NCBI GenBank assembly: GCA_963732635.1
Contig: CAVTAL010000035.1
Span: forward strand, 62,001 to 126,000
Reading direction: 5' to 3'
DNA from: JAKFWF01 sp963732635
GTDB taxonomy: Bacteria > Pseudomonadota > Alphaproteobacteria > Rhizobiales > Hyphomicrobiaceae
DNA: 64,000 bases
The notes beneath the pieces are model-generated. The model was not told the origin of the DNA and made no database searches. It saw nothing but the letters and a program-made list of their open reading frames with translations. Each line of letters opens with the position of its first letter. The stretch's first letter is position 1. Below, piece after piece: positions 8,006-19,300 of this stretch. Both the position numbers and the translations under genes were made by a program.

Positions 8006-10282
8006 GTGTCGAACTCACCAATAAATCTGCGCGCCGGCGCCAATGCGCTGTCCTCCCTCGTGAGCTTAGACAGGGGTGATCGCGACTTGGTCGCGGCCAA
8101 GGCGGCAGCCAGCCTAAGTGCATTCAACAAACGATCGATCGGCGCCGAACTCGATCAGTTCCGACGCGAACTGACGCGTTGCGCCCAGGAACTTCGGGCG
8201 GTCCAGCCCGAACGTGGCGCTGGCTTCATCGACGATACACTGAATCTACTTGGACGCCTCACCTGCAAGATCGCCGTGATCGGACAGGTTAAAGCCGGCA
8301 AGAGCAGCTTCATCAACGCTTTCGTGCGACGCCCTGGCCTGTTGCCGACCGATGTCAATCCCTGGACCACCGCGATCACGCAGCTCCATTTCGGCCGCGC
8401 AGATCGACCGGCAAATGTTGCGGCGGAGTTTTCGTTCTTCGATGTCAATGAGTGGCAGCGGCTGGCCCAGGGCGGCGGCCAGCTACGCGATCTCACTCGA
8501 CGGCTGGTACCGGGCTTCGAAACCGAGTTGCTGCAGAGCCACGTCGACGCCATGCGGCGACGCTCGGAAGGCAGACTCGGCACCACGCTGCCCGGACTCC
8601 TGGGCCAGCGGCATGCCTATGCCGAACTGTCGCCTCGTCTGCTCGAACGATACGTTTGTGCCGGCTCCGGCACCGGTGCCGCCGATGCCGATCACGACCA
8701 GAAAGGCTACTACTCGGACGTGGTGAAAACCGCCGACCTCTATTTCGACGCCGGCGACTTCGCCTTCCCGACTACCATCCTCGACACCCCCGGCACCAAT
8801 GATCCATTCCTGGTGCGTGACGAGATCACTCGTGGGGCGCTCGAATCAGCTGATGTCTATATCGTCGTGCTGACCGCGCGCCAGGCACTATCGTCGGCGG
8901 ACGTCGCGCTGCTCAGAATACTGCGCGGCCTGCATAAGCACCGCATCGCAGTATTTATCAATCGCATCGACGAGTTGGGCGACGTGGTGCGAGACACGCC
9001 GCAGATCATCCAGCACGTGCGGCTCGGCCTCCGACGCGAATTCCCCGATGTCGATATTCCGATCGTCGCCGGAAGCGCGCGTTGGGCGGGCCTCGCGATC
9101 GGCGGCGACGAAGCTGAGATCAATCAAGCGTTCACACCGAAGGCCGCTGCCTACATCGCCCAGATGGCGACGCGCGGCGGCGTCTCTGCTTCAGCCACGA
9201 TCGAGGTTCCGAGCAGGGAACAGCTATCGCAGGCACTGCTGGCGAGTTCCGGCCTGCCGTCGCTATCGGCGGTGCTCGAAGGCTTGACGCTGCGCAGCCA
9301 CGCCGGTCAAGTGCTGAAACAGATCAAAGCCTCGTTCAGCGAGCAAGTGCATGTTCTGGCAAATGCCGCCCGCCACGAACTCGATGGCCTTTCGACCGAA
9401 GCCCGACTTGAGGTGAGTGGCCTGGAGCGGGGCGATACCGAACTGCAATCCATTGCGACCGAAATCGAGGACAACAACCGCCTCACCACTTCACTGCACA
9501 GCCTTGTCATTGATCTACAGGCGCGCACCGATCAGGTGATTGAGGATCGTTGCGACAGCATGGCCGAGTTGCTGCGCGACGTGCTGCATGGCTATTCCGA
9601 AATGGAGTGCCAGAACCTTCGTTCGGCGTTGACGAGCGGCCGGCGCGCAAGGATATGGCGCTGTCCGACGGCCAGTCTGCGACGCGGCCTCGAGGAAACT
9701 TTCATGCGCCTGCACAAGACTGCCGAAGTCGAGATCGGCAGTCTTGAGACCCGGATTTTCCCCCGACTTCGCGACATGCTGCGCGAGGTGCATCCGCTAT
9801 GGCAGGATCAGGATGAGCGACGCGGCGCGCCGCCACTTCCGCAGCTACCATCGCTCAACGTGCTTGGCACCGTCGTGGCGCTCGATCTTGAAGAGCCGTG
9901 GTGGAAACGGTGGTTCGTGGGCCGTCTCAGCATCGACGAGCAAATCTACCAGCTCGACCGGGTGATCGCCGCCGAGTTCGCGCCCATCATCACCTCACTC
10001 ATTTCATCCTCGCGCACGGCACTCAAGGCTCAGCAATCGACGGCACTCGACAAGGCGACTAAAATCTATCTCGGATTGGTCGAAATATTCCAGGAACAGA
10101 GCACTGCACAATTGCAGCGCATGCGAACTCTGATCGATGCGCGGGACGCCTTCCAGCGCGGCGAGTTGCGGGCGCGCCGGCAGGCCCGGGAGGCGCAATT
10201 GCTCCGGCAATCGTCAGTTGCAGAAACAGTTCGTGGCCGGCTCGACGAAATCGATCAGCGTTGGGGTGGTCAGGATGAATAG
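8006..10282 (+). CDS. large dynamin-like GTPase
   Basis: I place the start at the GTG at 8006 because AAGGGGGG lies about 4-11 bp upstream; the product is 758 residues. Motifs are G1 GQVKAGKSS (about 93-101), a G2 region DVNPWTTAITQLHFG (about 116-130), G3 DTPGTND (260-266) and G4 NRID (319-322). After the G domain come long helical, charged stretches (about 430-750) fitting a dynamin-type stalk. A hydrophobic/basic patch (EEPWWKRWFVGRLS) could touch membrane. Bacterial dynamin-like proteins act in membrane remodelling, fusion or phage tolerance. The stop overlaps the start of the J-domain membrane protein by 8 bp, so the two are co-translated and probably act together. Confidence 0.8.
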   Translation: MSNSPINLRAGANALSSLVSLDRGDRDLVAAKAAASLSAFNKRSIGAELDQFRRELTRCAQELRAVQPERGAGFIDDTLNLLGRLTCKIAVIGQVKAGKSSFINAFVRRPGLLPTDVNPWTTAITQLHFGRADRPANVAAEFSFFDVNEWQRLAQGGGQLRDLTRRLVPGFETELLQSHVDAMRRRSEGRLGTTLPGLLGQRHAYAELSPRLLERYVCAGSGTGAADADHDQKGYYSDVVKTADLYFDAGDFAFPTTILDTPGTNDPFLVRDEITRGALESADVYIVVLTARQALSSADVALLRILRGLHKHRIAVFINRIDELGDVVRDTPQIIQHVRLGLRREFPDVDIPIVAGSARWAGLAIGGDEAEINQAFTPKAAAYIAQMATRGGVSASATIEVPSREQLSQALLASSGLPSLSAVLEGLTLRSHAGQVLKQIKASFSEQVHVLANAARHELDGLSTEARLEVSGLERGDTELQSIATEIEDNNRLTTSLHSLVIDLQARTDQVIEDRCDSMAELLRDVLHGYSEMECQNLRSALTSGRRARIWRCPTASLRRGLEETFMRLHKTAEVEIGSLETRIFPRLRDMLREVHPLWQDQDERRGAPPLPQLPSLNVLGTVVALDLEEPWWKRWFVGRLSIDEQIYQLDRVIAAEFAPIITSLISSSRTALKAQQSTALDKATKIYLGLVEIFQEQSTAQLQRMRTLIDARDAFQRGELRARRQAREAQLLRQSSVAETVRGRLDEIDQRWGGQDE

Positions 10283-11246
10283 CCCTGCCACTCGACACCG
10301 CAACACGATCAACGCATTCGTGACTGGCGCGGTCATTGCGGTCGCGGCCTGCATTGGTGCAATCGGCACTTTGGCGTTGGCTGGCGATACCGAACGACAA
10401 CCACAACCGTCCACGATGACGGCCGAAACGTCGGCTCCGGAGGCCTTGGCGTTGATCGAGCGTTGGGCCTCGTCGTCGCTGATATCGCGGCCACGGACGA
10501 TGACCGACGCTCCGCCCGGATTGATCGAGACAGCACTGCGTGCTGAAGACCAGATGCGAAGCCGAACGATGCTGGTCGCCGTTGGCGCCACTGCCTTGCT
10601 CGGGCTGTCGCTGCTCGAATCGCTGATGTTCGCGATCCTGAAGTCGGTGCCTCGCGCCCCACGTCACCTTGCACCGCAGGGTGCGACGGCGACATCACGG
10701 CCAATCACTGAGGCCGAATACGAGACCAGATGCCAGCAACTGTTTCAAACCATCACCACGTTGTGGGCGCGCGCCGAGACTGCGGTGTTCGATCTCGATG
10801 ACGCGCTGCCGCTACGTGCACTGCTGTTTAAGGAAATGAAGCAGATCTCACAACGCCTCGCCATGGACCCGAGCCAGCGCATTACCTCTTCGGGCGCGCT
10901 GACCGCGCACCATGGATTGCCCTATTGGAAGAGCCTCAGCCAGCGCCTCAACCAGTCCGCTCGCGACTTGAACCGCATCGGCGCCGTTGCCGAAGCCGCG
11001 GGTGTCGGCTTCGGCAACCGCAATAGTGAACCGCGTATCCCGAAAACCAGGGATGAGGCTTGCTTCATTCTGGGTGCCAATCGCGAGGCCAATCCCGAAA
11101 CATTGCAACGCCTGGTCAAGGCGCTGCGCCAATGCTGGCACCCGGATCTCGCCCAAACCGAGCCCGACCGGCGCCAACGCGAAGCCCGATTGAAGCAAAT
11201 CAACGCTGCCCACGATTTGATTACCGGCAAGCGCGTCGAAGGATAG
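10275..11246 (+). CDS. membrane protein with C-terminal J-domain-like segment
   Basis: The ATG at 10275 overlaps the GTPase stop. The 323-residue product has two predicted transmembrane helices (about residues 13-36 and 99-121) enclosing a short loop, then a cytoplasmic helical region. A C-terminal segment (about 255-318) reads DEACFILGANREANPETL, then CWHPDLA with HPD at about 289-291, then RLKQINAAHDLITGKR. This is the helix II-HPD-helix III pattern of DnaJ proteins that stimulate Hsp70. No dnaK is in the window, so a cellular Hsp70 would be the partner. Coupling to a dynamin-like GTPase suggests chaperone-driven assembly or disassembly at the membrane, which is inference. Confidence 0.7.
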   Translation: MNSPATRHRNTINAFVTGAVIAVAACIGAIGTLALAGDTERQPQPSTMTAETSAPEALALIERWASSSLISRPRTMTDAPPGLIETALRAEDQMRSRTMLVAVGATALLGLSLLESLMFAILKSVPRAPRHLAPQGATATSRPITEAEYETRCQQLFQTITTLWARAETAVFDLDDALPLRALLFKEMKQISQRLAMDPSQRITSSGALTAHHGLPYWKSLSQRLNQSARDLNRIGAVAEAAGVGFGNRNSEPRIPKTRDEACFILGANREANPETLQRLVKALRQCWHPDLAQTEPDRRQREARLKQINAAHDLITGKRVEG

Positions 11247-11440
11247 GCGTCGTCGCGCCCCGGCCTTACGACTGCCTGAGCTCAGCCAGTTAGGACGTCA
11301 AAAATCGCAATGGTGCTGCTCTGATGCTGCACTTCGATATTTTGCGACTTTGCATACTGCCAACACTGGTCCAGATTGGCGCCGAACACCCGCCCGGACA
11401 CGCTGAGAAACAGCGTCAGTCAACCTTCAGGAGCCGCAGG

Positions 11441-12856
11441 ATGGACGACCTCAACCGCAACTATTCGCTCGAGGACATCGATCGGGAGACCATATTTCAC
11501 CCAAATACCTCGATTGCGGACCACTTGAAGAAGGGGCCGATGATCGTCTCCAACGCTCGCGGCGTGTGGATCAACGACCAGCACGGCCACGACTTGATCG
11601 ACTGCGGCGCCGGTCTTTGGTGCGTCAATATCGGTTATGGCCGACCCGAAATGGCTGAAGCGGCCAAGAAATCGGTGATGGATCTGGCCTACCACCACAT
11701 CTTCGGCGGCACCTCAAACGAGCCGATCATCCGCCTCGCCGAGAAAGTTTTGCAGTTGCTGCACGAGAAGGCCGGCGCCACGCATCTGTCCAAGATCTTC
11801 TTCGGCATGGGCGGCTCGGACGCCAACGATACCAACTACAAACTCGTCCGCTACTACAACAACCTGCGCGGCAAGCCGTTGAAGAAAAAGTTCATCTCGC
11901 GGCTCGGCGGCTATCATGGCCTGACCTACGCGGCGGCGAGCCTCACCGGCATCCCAGTCTACCACAAGGCTTGGGATATCCCGATCGAAGGCGTGATGCA
12001 CACCTCTTGCCCGCACTACTATCGCTTTGGCCAGAAGGGCGAGACCGAGGAGCAGTTCACCGACCGCATGATCGCCGAGATCGAGGCGATGATCGCGCGC
12101 GAAGGCGCCGAAACAGTCGCAGCCTTCATCGCCGAGCCGGTGATGGGCACAGGCGGCGTGCTGCCACCGCCGGTCGGCTATTTCGAGAAGCTGCAGAAGG
12201 TGTTGACCAAGCACGATATCCTGTTCATCGCCGATGAGGTGATCACCGGCTTTGGCCGCACCGGCCATTGGTTCGCGACCGGTGGCATGAACCTGAAGCC
12301 CGACATCGTGACGCTCGCGAAGGGCATCACCTCAGCCTATTTCCCGGTTTCTGCCTCGGTGATCTCGGAGAAGATCTGGGAAGTGCTGCGCGACGCCTCG
12401 CCTGAGATGGGTCCGGTGATGCACGGGTTCACTTACTCGGGCCACCCAACGGGTGGGGCGCTCGGGCTCGCCAATATCGAGATCTTCGAGCGCGAAGGCC
12501 TTGTCGAGCAGGCGGCAGATGTTGGACCACATCTGCTCAAATGCCTGAAGCAGAGGGTCGGCGATCATCCGTTCATCGGCGACGTGCGGGGCATTGGTCA
12601 AATGAACGCGGTCGAGTATGTGGCCGACAAGTCGACCAAGCGCTTCTTCAATCCGAAGGCCGGCCCGCACAAAGTCGTCGCCTCGCGCACGCTCGAATGC
12701 GGGATCCTGTCGCGGCCACTGCCGTTCATCGAGGTCAACTCATTCTCGCCGCCGCTAATGATGACCCGGGCAGAAGCCGAGGAGGCCGTTGCCCGCTTCG
12801 GCAAGGCGCTTGATCTCGCGACGCCGGACTTGGAGCGCTTGGCGAATATCGTATGA
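11441..12856 (+). CDS. class III aminotransferase (omega-amino acid:pyruvate type)
   Basis: The start ATG at 11441 has AGGAG about 10 bp upstream; the product is 471 residues, normal for the family. Fold-type I class III features are visible: the cofactor-phosphate region FFGMGGSDANDTNYK, GYHGLTYAAASLTG, the PLP-contacting Asp in LFIADEVITGFGRTG, and the Schiff-base Lys in TLAKGITSAYFPVSA. These PLP enzymes move amino groups from omega-amino acids, diamines or taurine-like compounds to pyruvate or 2-oxoglutarate. The sequence is uninterrupted. A hairpin 20 bp downstream may end transcription. The amino donor cannot be read from sequence. Confidence 0.9.
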   Translation: MDDLNRNYSLEDIDRETIFHPNTSIADHLKKGPMIVSNARGVWINDQHGHDLIDCGAGLWCVNIGYGRPEMAEAAKKSVMDLAYHHIFGGTSNEPIIRLAEKVLQLLHEKAGATHLSKIFFGMGGSDANDTNYKLVRYYNNLRGKPLKKKFISRLGGYHGLTYAAASLTGIPVYHKAWDIPIEGVMHTSCPHYYRFGQKGETEEQFTDRMIAEIEAMIAREGAETVAAFIAEPVMGTGGVLPPPVGYFEKLQKVLTKHDILFIADEVITGFGRTGHWFATGGMNLKPDIVTLAKGITSAYFPVSASVISEKIWEVLRDASPEMGPVMHGFTYSGHPTGGALGLANIEIFEREGLVEQAADVGPHLLKCLKQRVGDHPFIGDVRGIGQMNAVEYVADKSTKRFFNPKAGPHKVVASRTLECGILSRPLPFIEVNSFSPPLMMTRAEAEEAVARFGKALDLATPDLERLANIV

Positions 12857-12876
12857 TGATAAGATGATTTGAGAAC

Positions 12877-12901
12877 CGGCCTCGCCAATCCGGCGGGGCC
12901 G
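12877..12901 (+). terminator. GC-rich hairpin after the aminotransferase gene
   Basis: A 10-bp stem (CGGCCTCGCC / GGCGGGGCCG with one G-T pair) and a 5-nt loop lie about 20 bp after the stop. No T-tract follows, so it may be a Rho-linked or weak terminator. Confidence 0.4.
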
Positions 12902-12997
12902 AATTCGTCGGTCTGATCGCTCGGGCGCCCTGGCAATCCGCTGGCAGACATCGGATCTGGCGACACCGCAGATGCTTCGGCTAATTTGGGCAAAACC

Positions 12998-15988
12998 ATG
13001 CGTGATACCCGCAGGCTGTGCAAGTGCGCCGCTGAATTGCTCGCTGCGGGCAGGTCGACGAGGCTGAAGAGGCCTATCAAACCGCGCTGAAAGTTGGAGC
13101 CCAAGAATTTGCTGGCTTTGGTTGGGCTTGGAAATGTGGCATGGGCGGCCAAGGTGCTTCCACTGGCAGAGAAGCGTTTCAAAGTCGCGGCTGCGATCAA
13201 TCCAAGTAGTGCTAGGCCGCTGATCCGGCTGGTTCAGCTTTTTCACGCGCTGAAGCGGTGGACCGACGCCGAGAAGGTCGCATCCGTCGCACTTGCGATA
13301 CACCCCGAAAATTTCGATGCTATTGACTGCAATCGGACGAATGCGGTTCGATCGTGGAGATTACGCAGGCGCATCTATTGCATTCGAGACTGCAGACAAA
13401 ATCTCACCTAAGGATCCCTCGATTGTGTTCGAGCTTGCGCGGACGCTTTTCAAACTCGATCGACTTGCGGAGGCTGAAACCAGGTACCTGCAGTGCCTAG
13501 AATTCTCGAAGACAGAACAAGAACCTCCAATTGTTAGATCCTTAGCGGTGCTCGCGCGTAAGCGCGGCGATCCCGAGCAAGCCATAACATGGCTGCAGAG
13601 GGCGTTGAACTTGACCCGAAAGACAAAGTTCTGGCGGCGGAGGTGGCGCGGGCACGGGTGGCGATTGCGCGACTGAGAGGTGACCAAGCCGCAGTCATGT
13701 CCGCGTTGGAGGCGGCGCTCGAAATCTTGCCGGATGACGTCCACCTGCTACTTGATCAGGCAATGGCATTGCGTGAAGTCCGGCGCTTCGACGCAGGCCG
13801 ACGCGTGCTACCGGCGTGTATTGCAAATCGCTCCTGCAAAACTCGCGGCATTGGCCGGGTTAGGCTGCATCGATCGCATGCGGAACCGCCACGAAGCGGC
13901 GCTCGGTTGGTTTGAAAAGGCAAGGGCGGCACATCCGAATTCCGATGCAAATCCGCATTGAAATCGGCCGCCAATTCACGGCTTGAAGCGCCAGGACGAA
14001 GCCGAGACAGTACTTCAAACGGTGCCTCACGGCGACAAGCAGTATCCGCTTGCGCAATCACTTCTGGCTGATATTGCTCGCAAGCGTGCCAAGGAGAAGG
14101 CGAAGGCTGAGCAGCCGTCGCCGGCGGCAATGCCTGCTGAAGTCGCGCCGCCGCCGACAGTCGAACTGCCAAAGCAAAGCCCGCCGACTATTGAACTGCC
14201 ACCTCGCTCCGATGGTGCCGCGCGTCGTCGAGACCAGCAAGTCAACGCACGTTCCAGTGCCACTTGCACGGGGGCGGCATGTTCGAATTGCCCCAGCCAA
14301 CCAGACGCCGACAGCAATACCAGCCGCCACCACGACGCCTGTGCCAGTGAAACGCGAGCTCCACCTCTCGTTCCGGTTGCGCAGCTGCAAGCCGTCATCA
14401 CTGTTCCGCCAATAGAGCGACAATCGGATCCGCCCGTCGCGCTGTCCGACTTTAAGAGCGCCAAGCCCGCCGCACCTTCCGTGCCATCGGCGCCCGCCCG
14501 CGTAGTCGCGAGCAAACCAGCGGTGGAAACTGCGAGTGGCGCCGCCGGACAAGCCGCGCGATTACTACCAGGAAGCGCGACGACTGGCGGGCCGGGGCAA
14601 ACAGAAGAGGCGTTGCGGCTTCTCGATCAAGCGCGCGAGACGCAACCACCGTCGCCAATGCCTTTCTTTCGCGCCGCCGAGGTGCTGCGCGACACCGGTG
14701 AACTCGATCGCGCGGTGCAAATAGCGCAGCAAGGGCTCCAGACAGTATCCAGCGAATTTCGATCTCTGGGAAAAACGCGCATCGATCGAACTCGCCGCGA
14801 GTGACTTCGCAGCCGTCGAGCGCTCGCTCGCAGGAGCGCCTTCCGCGACGCCGGCGAAACTGGCCCGCGTGCTGATCCTGCGCGCCCGATTGGCGCAAGC
14901 CAAATGGGCATTCCACGAAGCTGGAGACCTACTCTCGGCTGCACTGAAAAGCGACCCTACGAACATCGCCGCGTCTGCTTGGTTTGGTACACTTGGTTTG
15001 CTGCGCTTCGATCTCTTCGCGGCGAAAGCGCGGCCTCGAACGCAAAGTGGACCACAAGCGATGGAGCAGGATGGAAACCCGCAGCCATTGAACGCGTGGC
15101 GGGCGAAACTGGAGCAGTTACACGCGGCCTTTGCGGCGCAACCGACGCTGAGTGGGACGCTTTCCGCGCTAGGCAAGCAGAACCCATGGAGGCGTATCGT
15201 CGGCTTCATCGAAACTGCGCGGCGCAATCCAGAAGCCTATTCGACGGCTATCGCACTATTGATCGAGTTGCGCCAATCCGGCTATTTCGATCAGCCCGCG
15301 CCGGTGAGTGGCGATCAACCGGGCCGCCGTCAACTATCGATTCCACGCGTCATCAGCCAATTCGCAACAGAGGCACAGACTGCTACAGGTGGTCGACGTC
15401 AGATGGGATGGCTGGGTGCGAGAGCATCCTGCGTTTCGCCATGTTTCCTTCGGCGCTGCAACAGCGCCTCGAATATCTGCAGGCGCATGCCGCGCCGCGC
15501 GTGGTGCAGGCCTTTCAGGCCACTCCGGATCCCCACGTCAGGCACAACTGTTCCGACTGGCCTATCTCTACGCCGAGGGTGGTATCGATATTGAGCCTGG
15601 ACCGCGATGCCGTGGTTCGGTCGAACAGGTCCTCCATGCCGGGCAAGTCGTTCGTCGCTTGCCAAAATGGATACGGCGCAGTCGATGACTTCATCGCGGT
15701 TGCGCCCGGTCACCCAATAATCAAACGCGCGCTGGAGCGAGTGTTGACGGCAGCTTTTAAATGACACTCGCCACAAACAATTACGCGAACGGCGGCGCCG
15801 CGGAACTGACGCGCGCCTGCGCCGCTTGGATATACGAACATGCGAACGGACTTGAGGAACATGTTCCGATGATCGCGCTGATCGATGCTGCCCGTGGGGC
15901 GCTGGTCGGAGCGCTACGTTCGCGACGCGGCCCCTGCGACCACGCACGATTTGCAGCGCGCGGCGTCGCGCTCCGGTGCCCGGCGTAG
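12998..15988 (+). pseudogene. TPR-repeat protein with Gly_transf_sug-type glycosyltransferase domain, many frameshifts
   Basis: No single frame spans this locus, but successive frames join into one protein. TPR-like repeats occur early (NLLALVGLGNVAWAAKVLP; GDYAGASIAFETADKISP; LDRLAEAETRYLQCLEFS; PEQAITWLQRALNL), a Pro/Ala/Val-rich linker follows (about 14.1-14.5 kb), then more TPR text. The C-terminal part (15.3-15.8 kb) contains LFRLAYLYAEGGIDIEPGP and VAPGHPIIKRALERVL, typical of the DXD-type sugar-transferase family related to OCH1; the usual DXD is not intact. Breaks come every 100-400 bp, denser than elsewhere, so real decay is likelier here than for the single-break genes. It may once have glycosylated the adjacent RTX surface protein. 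Confidence 0.55.
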
Positions 15989-16374
15989 CCTGATCGCAGG
16001 CCACCCAAGATAAATCTGTGGGTGCGACAGACAGATGCGCGCAGCAAGGCGTGGCTTATCCGATTGCGACCGACGTCTAGATTGAATGGCGTGTTAGCCA
16101 TACATGCTTGGTAGTTTATTTAGCCGACTGACATTCCGGATTACCGGAGGCGTGATGCGTATGTGTGTGGGCAAATTGAGCGGGGAAAAATAGCATGCAG
16201 GATTTTAGACGCTAGGCGAACTTGAGAGCCTTCCGCGCGCTAGCGCGGCTCGAATTCAACAATCGGTGAACTTCTGGACGATCGACACCCGCGTGAGCTG
16301 GTTTGATCGAATGCCGATAGCTTGACTAAATATTCAGTTAACGCATCAAAAAAATTGGCGGGAGAGTACAAGAG
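15989..16374 (+). other. AT-richer leader region of the RTX gene
   Basis: This 386-bp stretch has no convincing gene. It contains a hairpin CCGCGC-gcta-GCGCGG near 16236-16251 and a TTGACT-like hexamer at 16322-16327 with a poor -10 about 17 bp later, which might be the promoter of the RTX gene. Confidence 0.35.
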
Positions 16375-19300
16375 ATGGCCACGTTCATCGGTAGCTCTAA
16401 GGCGAATACCTTCATCGGTTCCGTCAACGCTGACACGATTCTCGGCCCTCGGCGGCGCGGACACCATCAAGGCAAATGGCGGCGACGATCTGATCGTCGC
16501 AGGCGCCCTCGGCAACGATCGGATCGCCGGTGGCTCGGTGTCGATACGCTGGTGTTGAATGGTGGCTTCGACAGCTACTCAATCATATTCACGACAGTGG
16601 AGAATGTTCCGCCAAGCAACAATGCAACGGCTTTGGGCGTCGACCGGGCACGCTAGCGATCCAGCTCACCGGCCCGGGCGGCGTCGTCGAACTCGTTACC
16701 GGCGTTGAAACCATCGTCTTCGACGACAAGGTCATCCAGATCGTCGGCGGCGGCAGCGAACACTCCGTGCAATCGGCAGTCGATGCCGCATCGAATGCCA
16801 CCGAAAATCCAGATGGCGGTCAGGCTGTCTTCATCGGCGCAGGCACGTACGATGAGAACGTCACGATTACCGGCAGCCAGATCGATATTTTCGGTCAAGG
16901 CGCCAGCACTATCATCAACGGTTCGCTCACACTCAACACCGGCGGCACGGTGGACGCGCCACTGTTCATCCAAAACTTCGCCGTCACCGGCGGCGTAACC
17001 ATCGGGGACCAGAGTCACATCGCCCTCGATAGCGTTACGCTGTCAAATGCGAGCGGCCCCTATGTTGTAAATCTCAATGGTACCGCTACCGCCACCGACA
17101 TCTCGATCAACAACGCCATGATCAATGAAACCAGCGATCAGATGGGCGTAAGGGTCGCTGACGGTGCTACCGTGACCGGTTTGACCGTTTCGAGTTCGAC
17201 CTTCAACGGTGGCCAGTTCGGCATCTATATCGCCAACGACAAACTGCCGGCGACACCGTTTCCGGCACTTTCCAGGGCCTGACGTTCGACGGCCAATTCT
17301 CGACCGATAACTCAGGCGACGGCAATTTCTCCAGCCGCGCAATCTATGCTGAAAAGCTGACCAACTCATCATTCCGACATCACGGTAATCGCGCCGGCTG
17401 ACCCATCAACGACAACCTGCGTGGCATCGAACTCAACCTGAAGAATGGTGATTTCTCCGACATCACGATCGAGATGTCGACTTCGTCGGGTTCAATGTGG
17501 CCGGCGCTACTGGCACCAATTTCAATCCCCTGCTCAACGTCCATACCAAGCCAACCGCGACACTCGACGGCATAACCATCAACGACGTCACCGGCTCGAA
17601 GGTCGGCGGCGATGCGACGGGCGGCGGCCTGAGCGTCGTTACCGTATTTGCTGAAGTTCCCGCCGCGATCATCACGGACCTTACCGTGACCAACTTGAAC
17701 GTGGGCGGCAACGTCAGCGTTGAGACCTCCGCATATACTTCCATTGCGGGCAACACAATCACGGGCGGCAACCTGGAACTTGTGGCTCTTGATCAGCCAT
17801 TGGAGCCTGCCAATTCCCTGGTGTCGAACAGCGTTTCCGGCACCATAACCATGACCGACTACCGCACTGTCACGCTACCGGAAGGGGCCGACAATCTGGT
17901 ACTGCTCGACGGCCCATTCCCGCTCGACTTCGACGGCACTGGCAATAACGGCGACAACATCATCAACGGCAACTTCGGCGACAACATTCTCGACGGTGCC
18001 GGCGGCGTGGATACGCTACTAGGTGGCGGCGGCAATGACACAATATGGGGCGGCACAGGATCTGACACAGCAGTCTTTAGCGGCGATCGCTTAGTCTATA
18101 CGGTGACCCGCGTGGGGCCCGATAGCTACCAACTCAGTGGTCCCGACGGCACAGACTACGTCTCCGGCGTCGAGAACTTCCAGTTCGCCGACGGCACCCT
18201 GAGCGCCGAGCAAGTCTTCAATGATGCGCCGGTGGCAATCGACGACACCAACACCGCTGTTGAAGGCGCGGGCCTTGTCACTGGCTCGGTGGCACTCAAT
18301 GACAGCGATCAAGACATCCCCGCGATCGCGACCGAGGAGCTCAACTATGCCGTCGTCGGCACCGTGCCGGCCGGACTGACGTTCGGTGCCGATGGGACTT
18401 ACTCGTTCGATCCGTCGCACGCGGCCTACAATCACTTGGCCGATGGCGCGACACTTCCGGTAGTTATCGACTATCGGGTGACCGATACAGCCGGGAACAC
18501 TTCCGATGCACAATTGACCATCACGGTCACAGGCACCAACGACGCGTCCGATCGCTGTCGTCGATACCGATACGGCCACCGAGGGCGGCATCGCCATCAG
18601 CGGCTCGGTCGCGACCAACGATACCGATGCCGACGATGGAGCGATCCTGACCTACACGCTGGACGCCCCGGAACCGGCCGGCCTGACGTTCAACTCTGAC
18701 GGGTCCTACTCGTTCGATCCGTCGCACGCGGCCTACAATCACCTAGCCGATGGCGCGACGTTGCCCGTGGCGGTCTCGTACACCGTCACCGACGAAATCG
18801 GCGCGACCCACTCGGCGACGTTGACCATCACGGTCACAGGCACCAACGACGGTCCGATCGCCGTCGTCGATACCGATACGGCCACCGAGGGCGGCATCGC
18901 CATCAGCGGCTCGGTCGCGGCCAACGATACCGATGCCGACGATGGAGCGATCCTGACCTACACGCTGGACGCCCCGGAACCGGCCGGCCTGACGTTCAAC
19001 TCTGACGGGTCCTACTCGTTCGATCCGTCGCACGCGGCCTACAATCACCTAGCCGATGGCGCGACGTTGCCCGTGGCGGTCTCGTACACCGTCACCGACG
19101 AAATCGGCGCGACCCACTCGGCGACGTTGACCATCACGGTCACAGGCACCAACGACGGTCCGATCGCCGTCGTCGATACCGATACGGCCACCGAGGGCGG
19201 CATCGCCGTCAGCGGCTCGGTCGCGGCCAACGATACCGATGCCGACGATGGAGCGATCCTGACCTACACGCTGGACGCCCCGGAACCGGCCGGCCTGACG

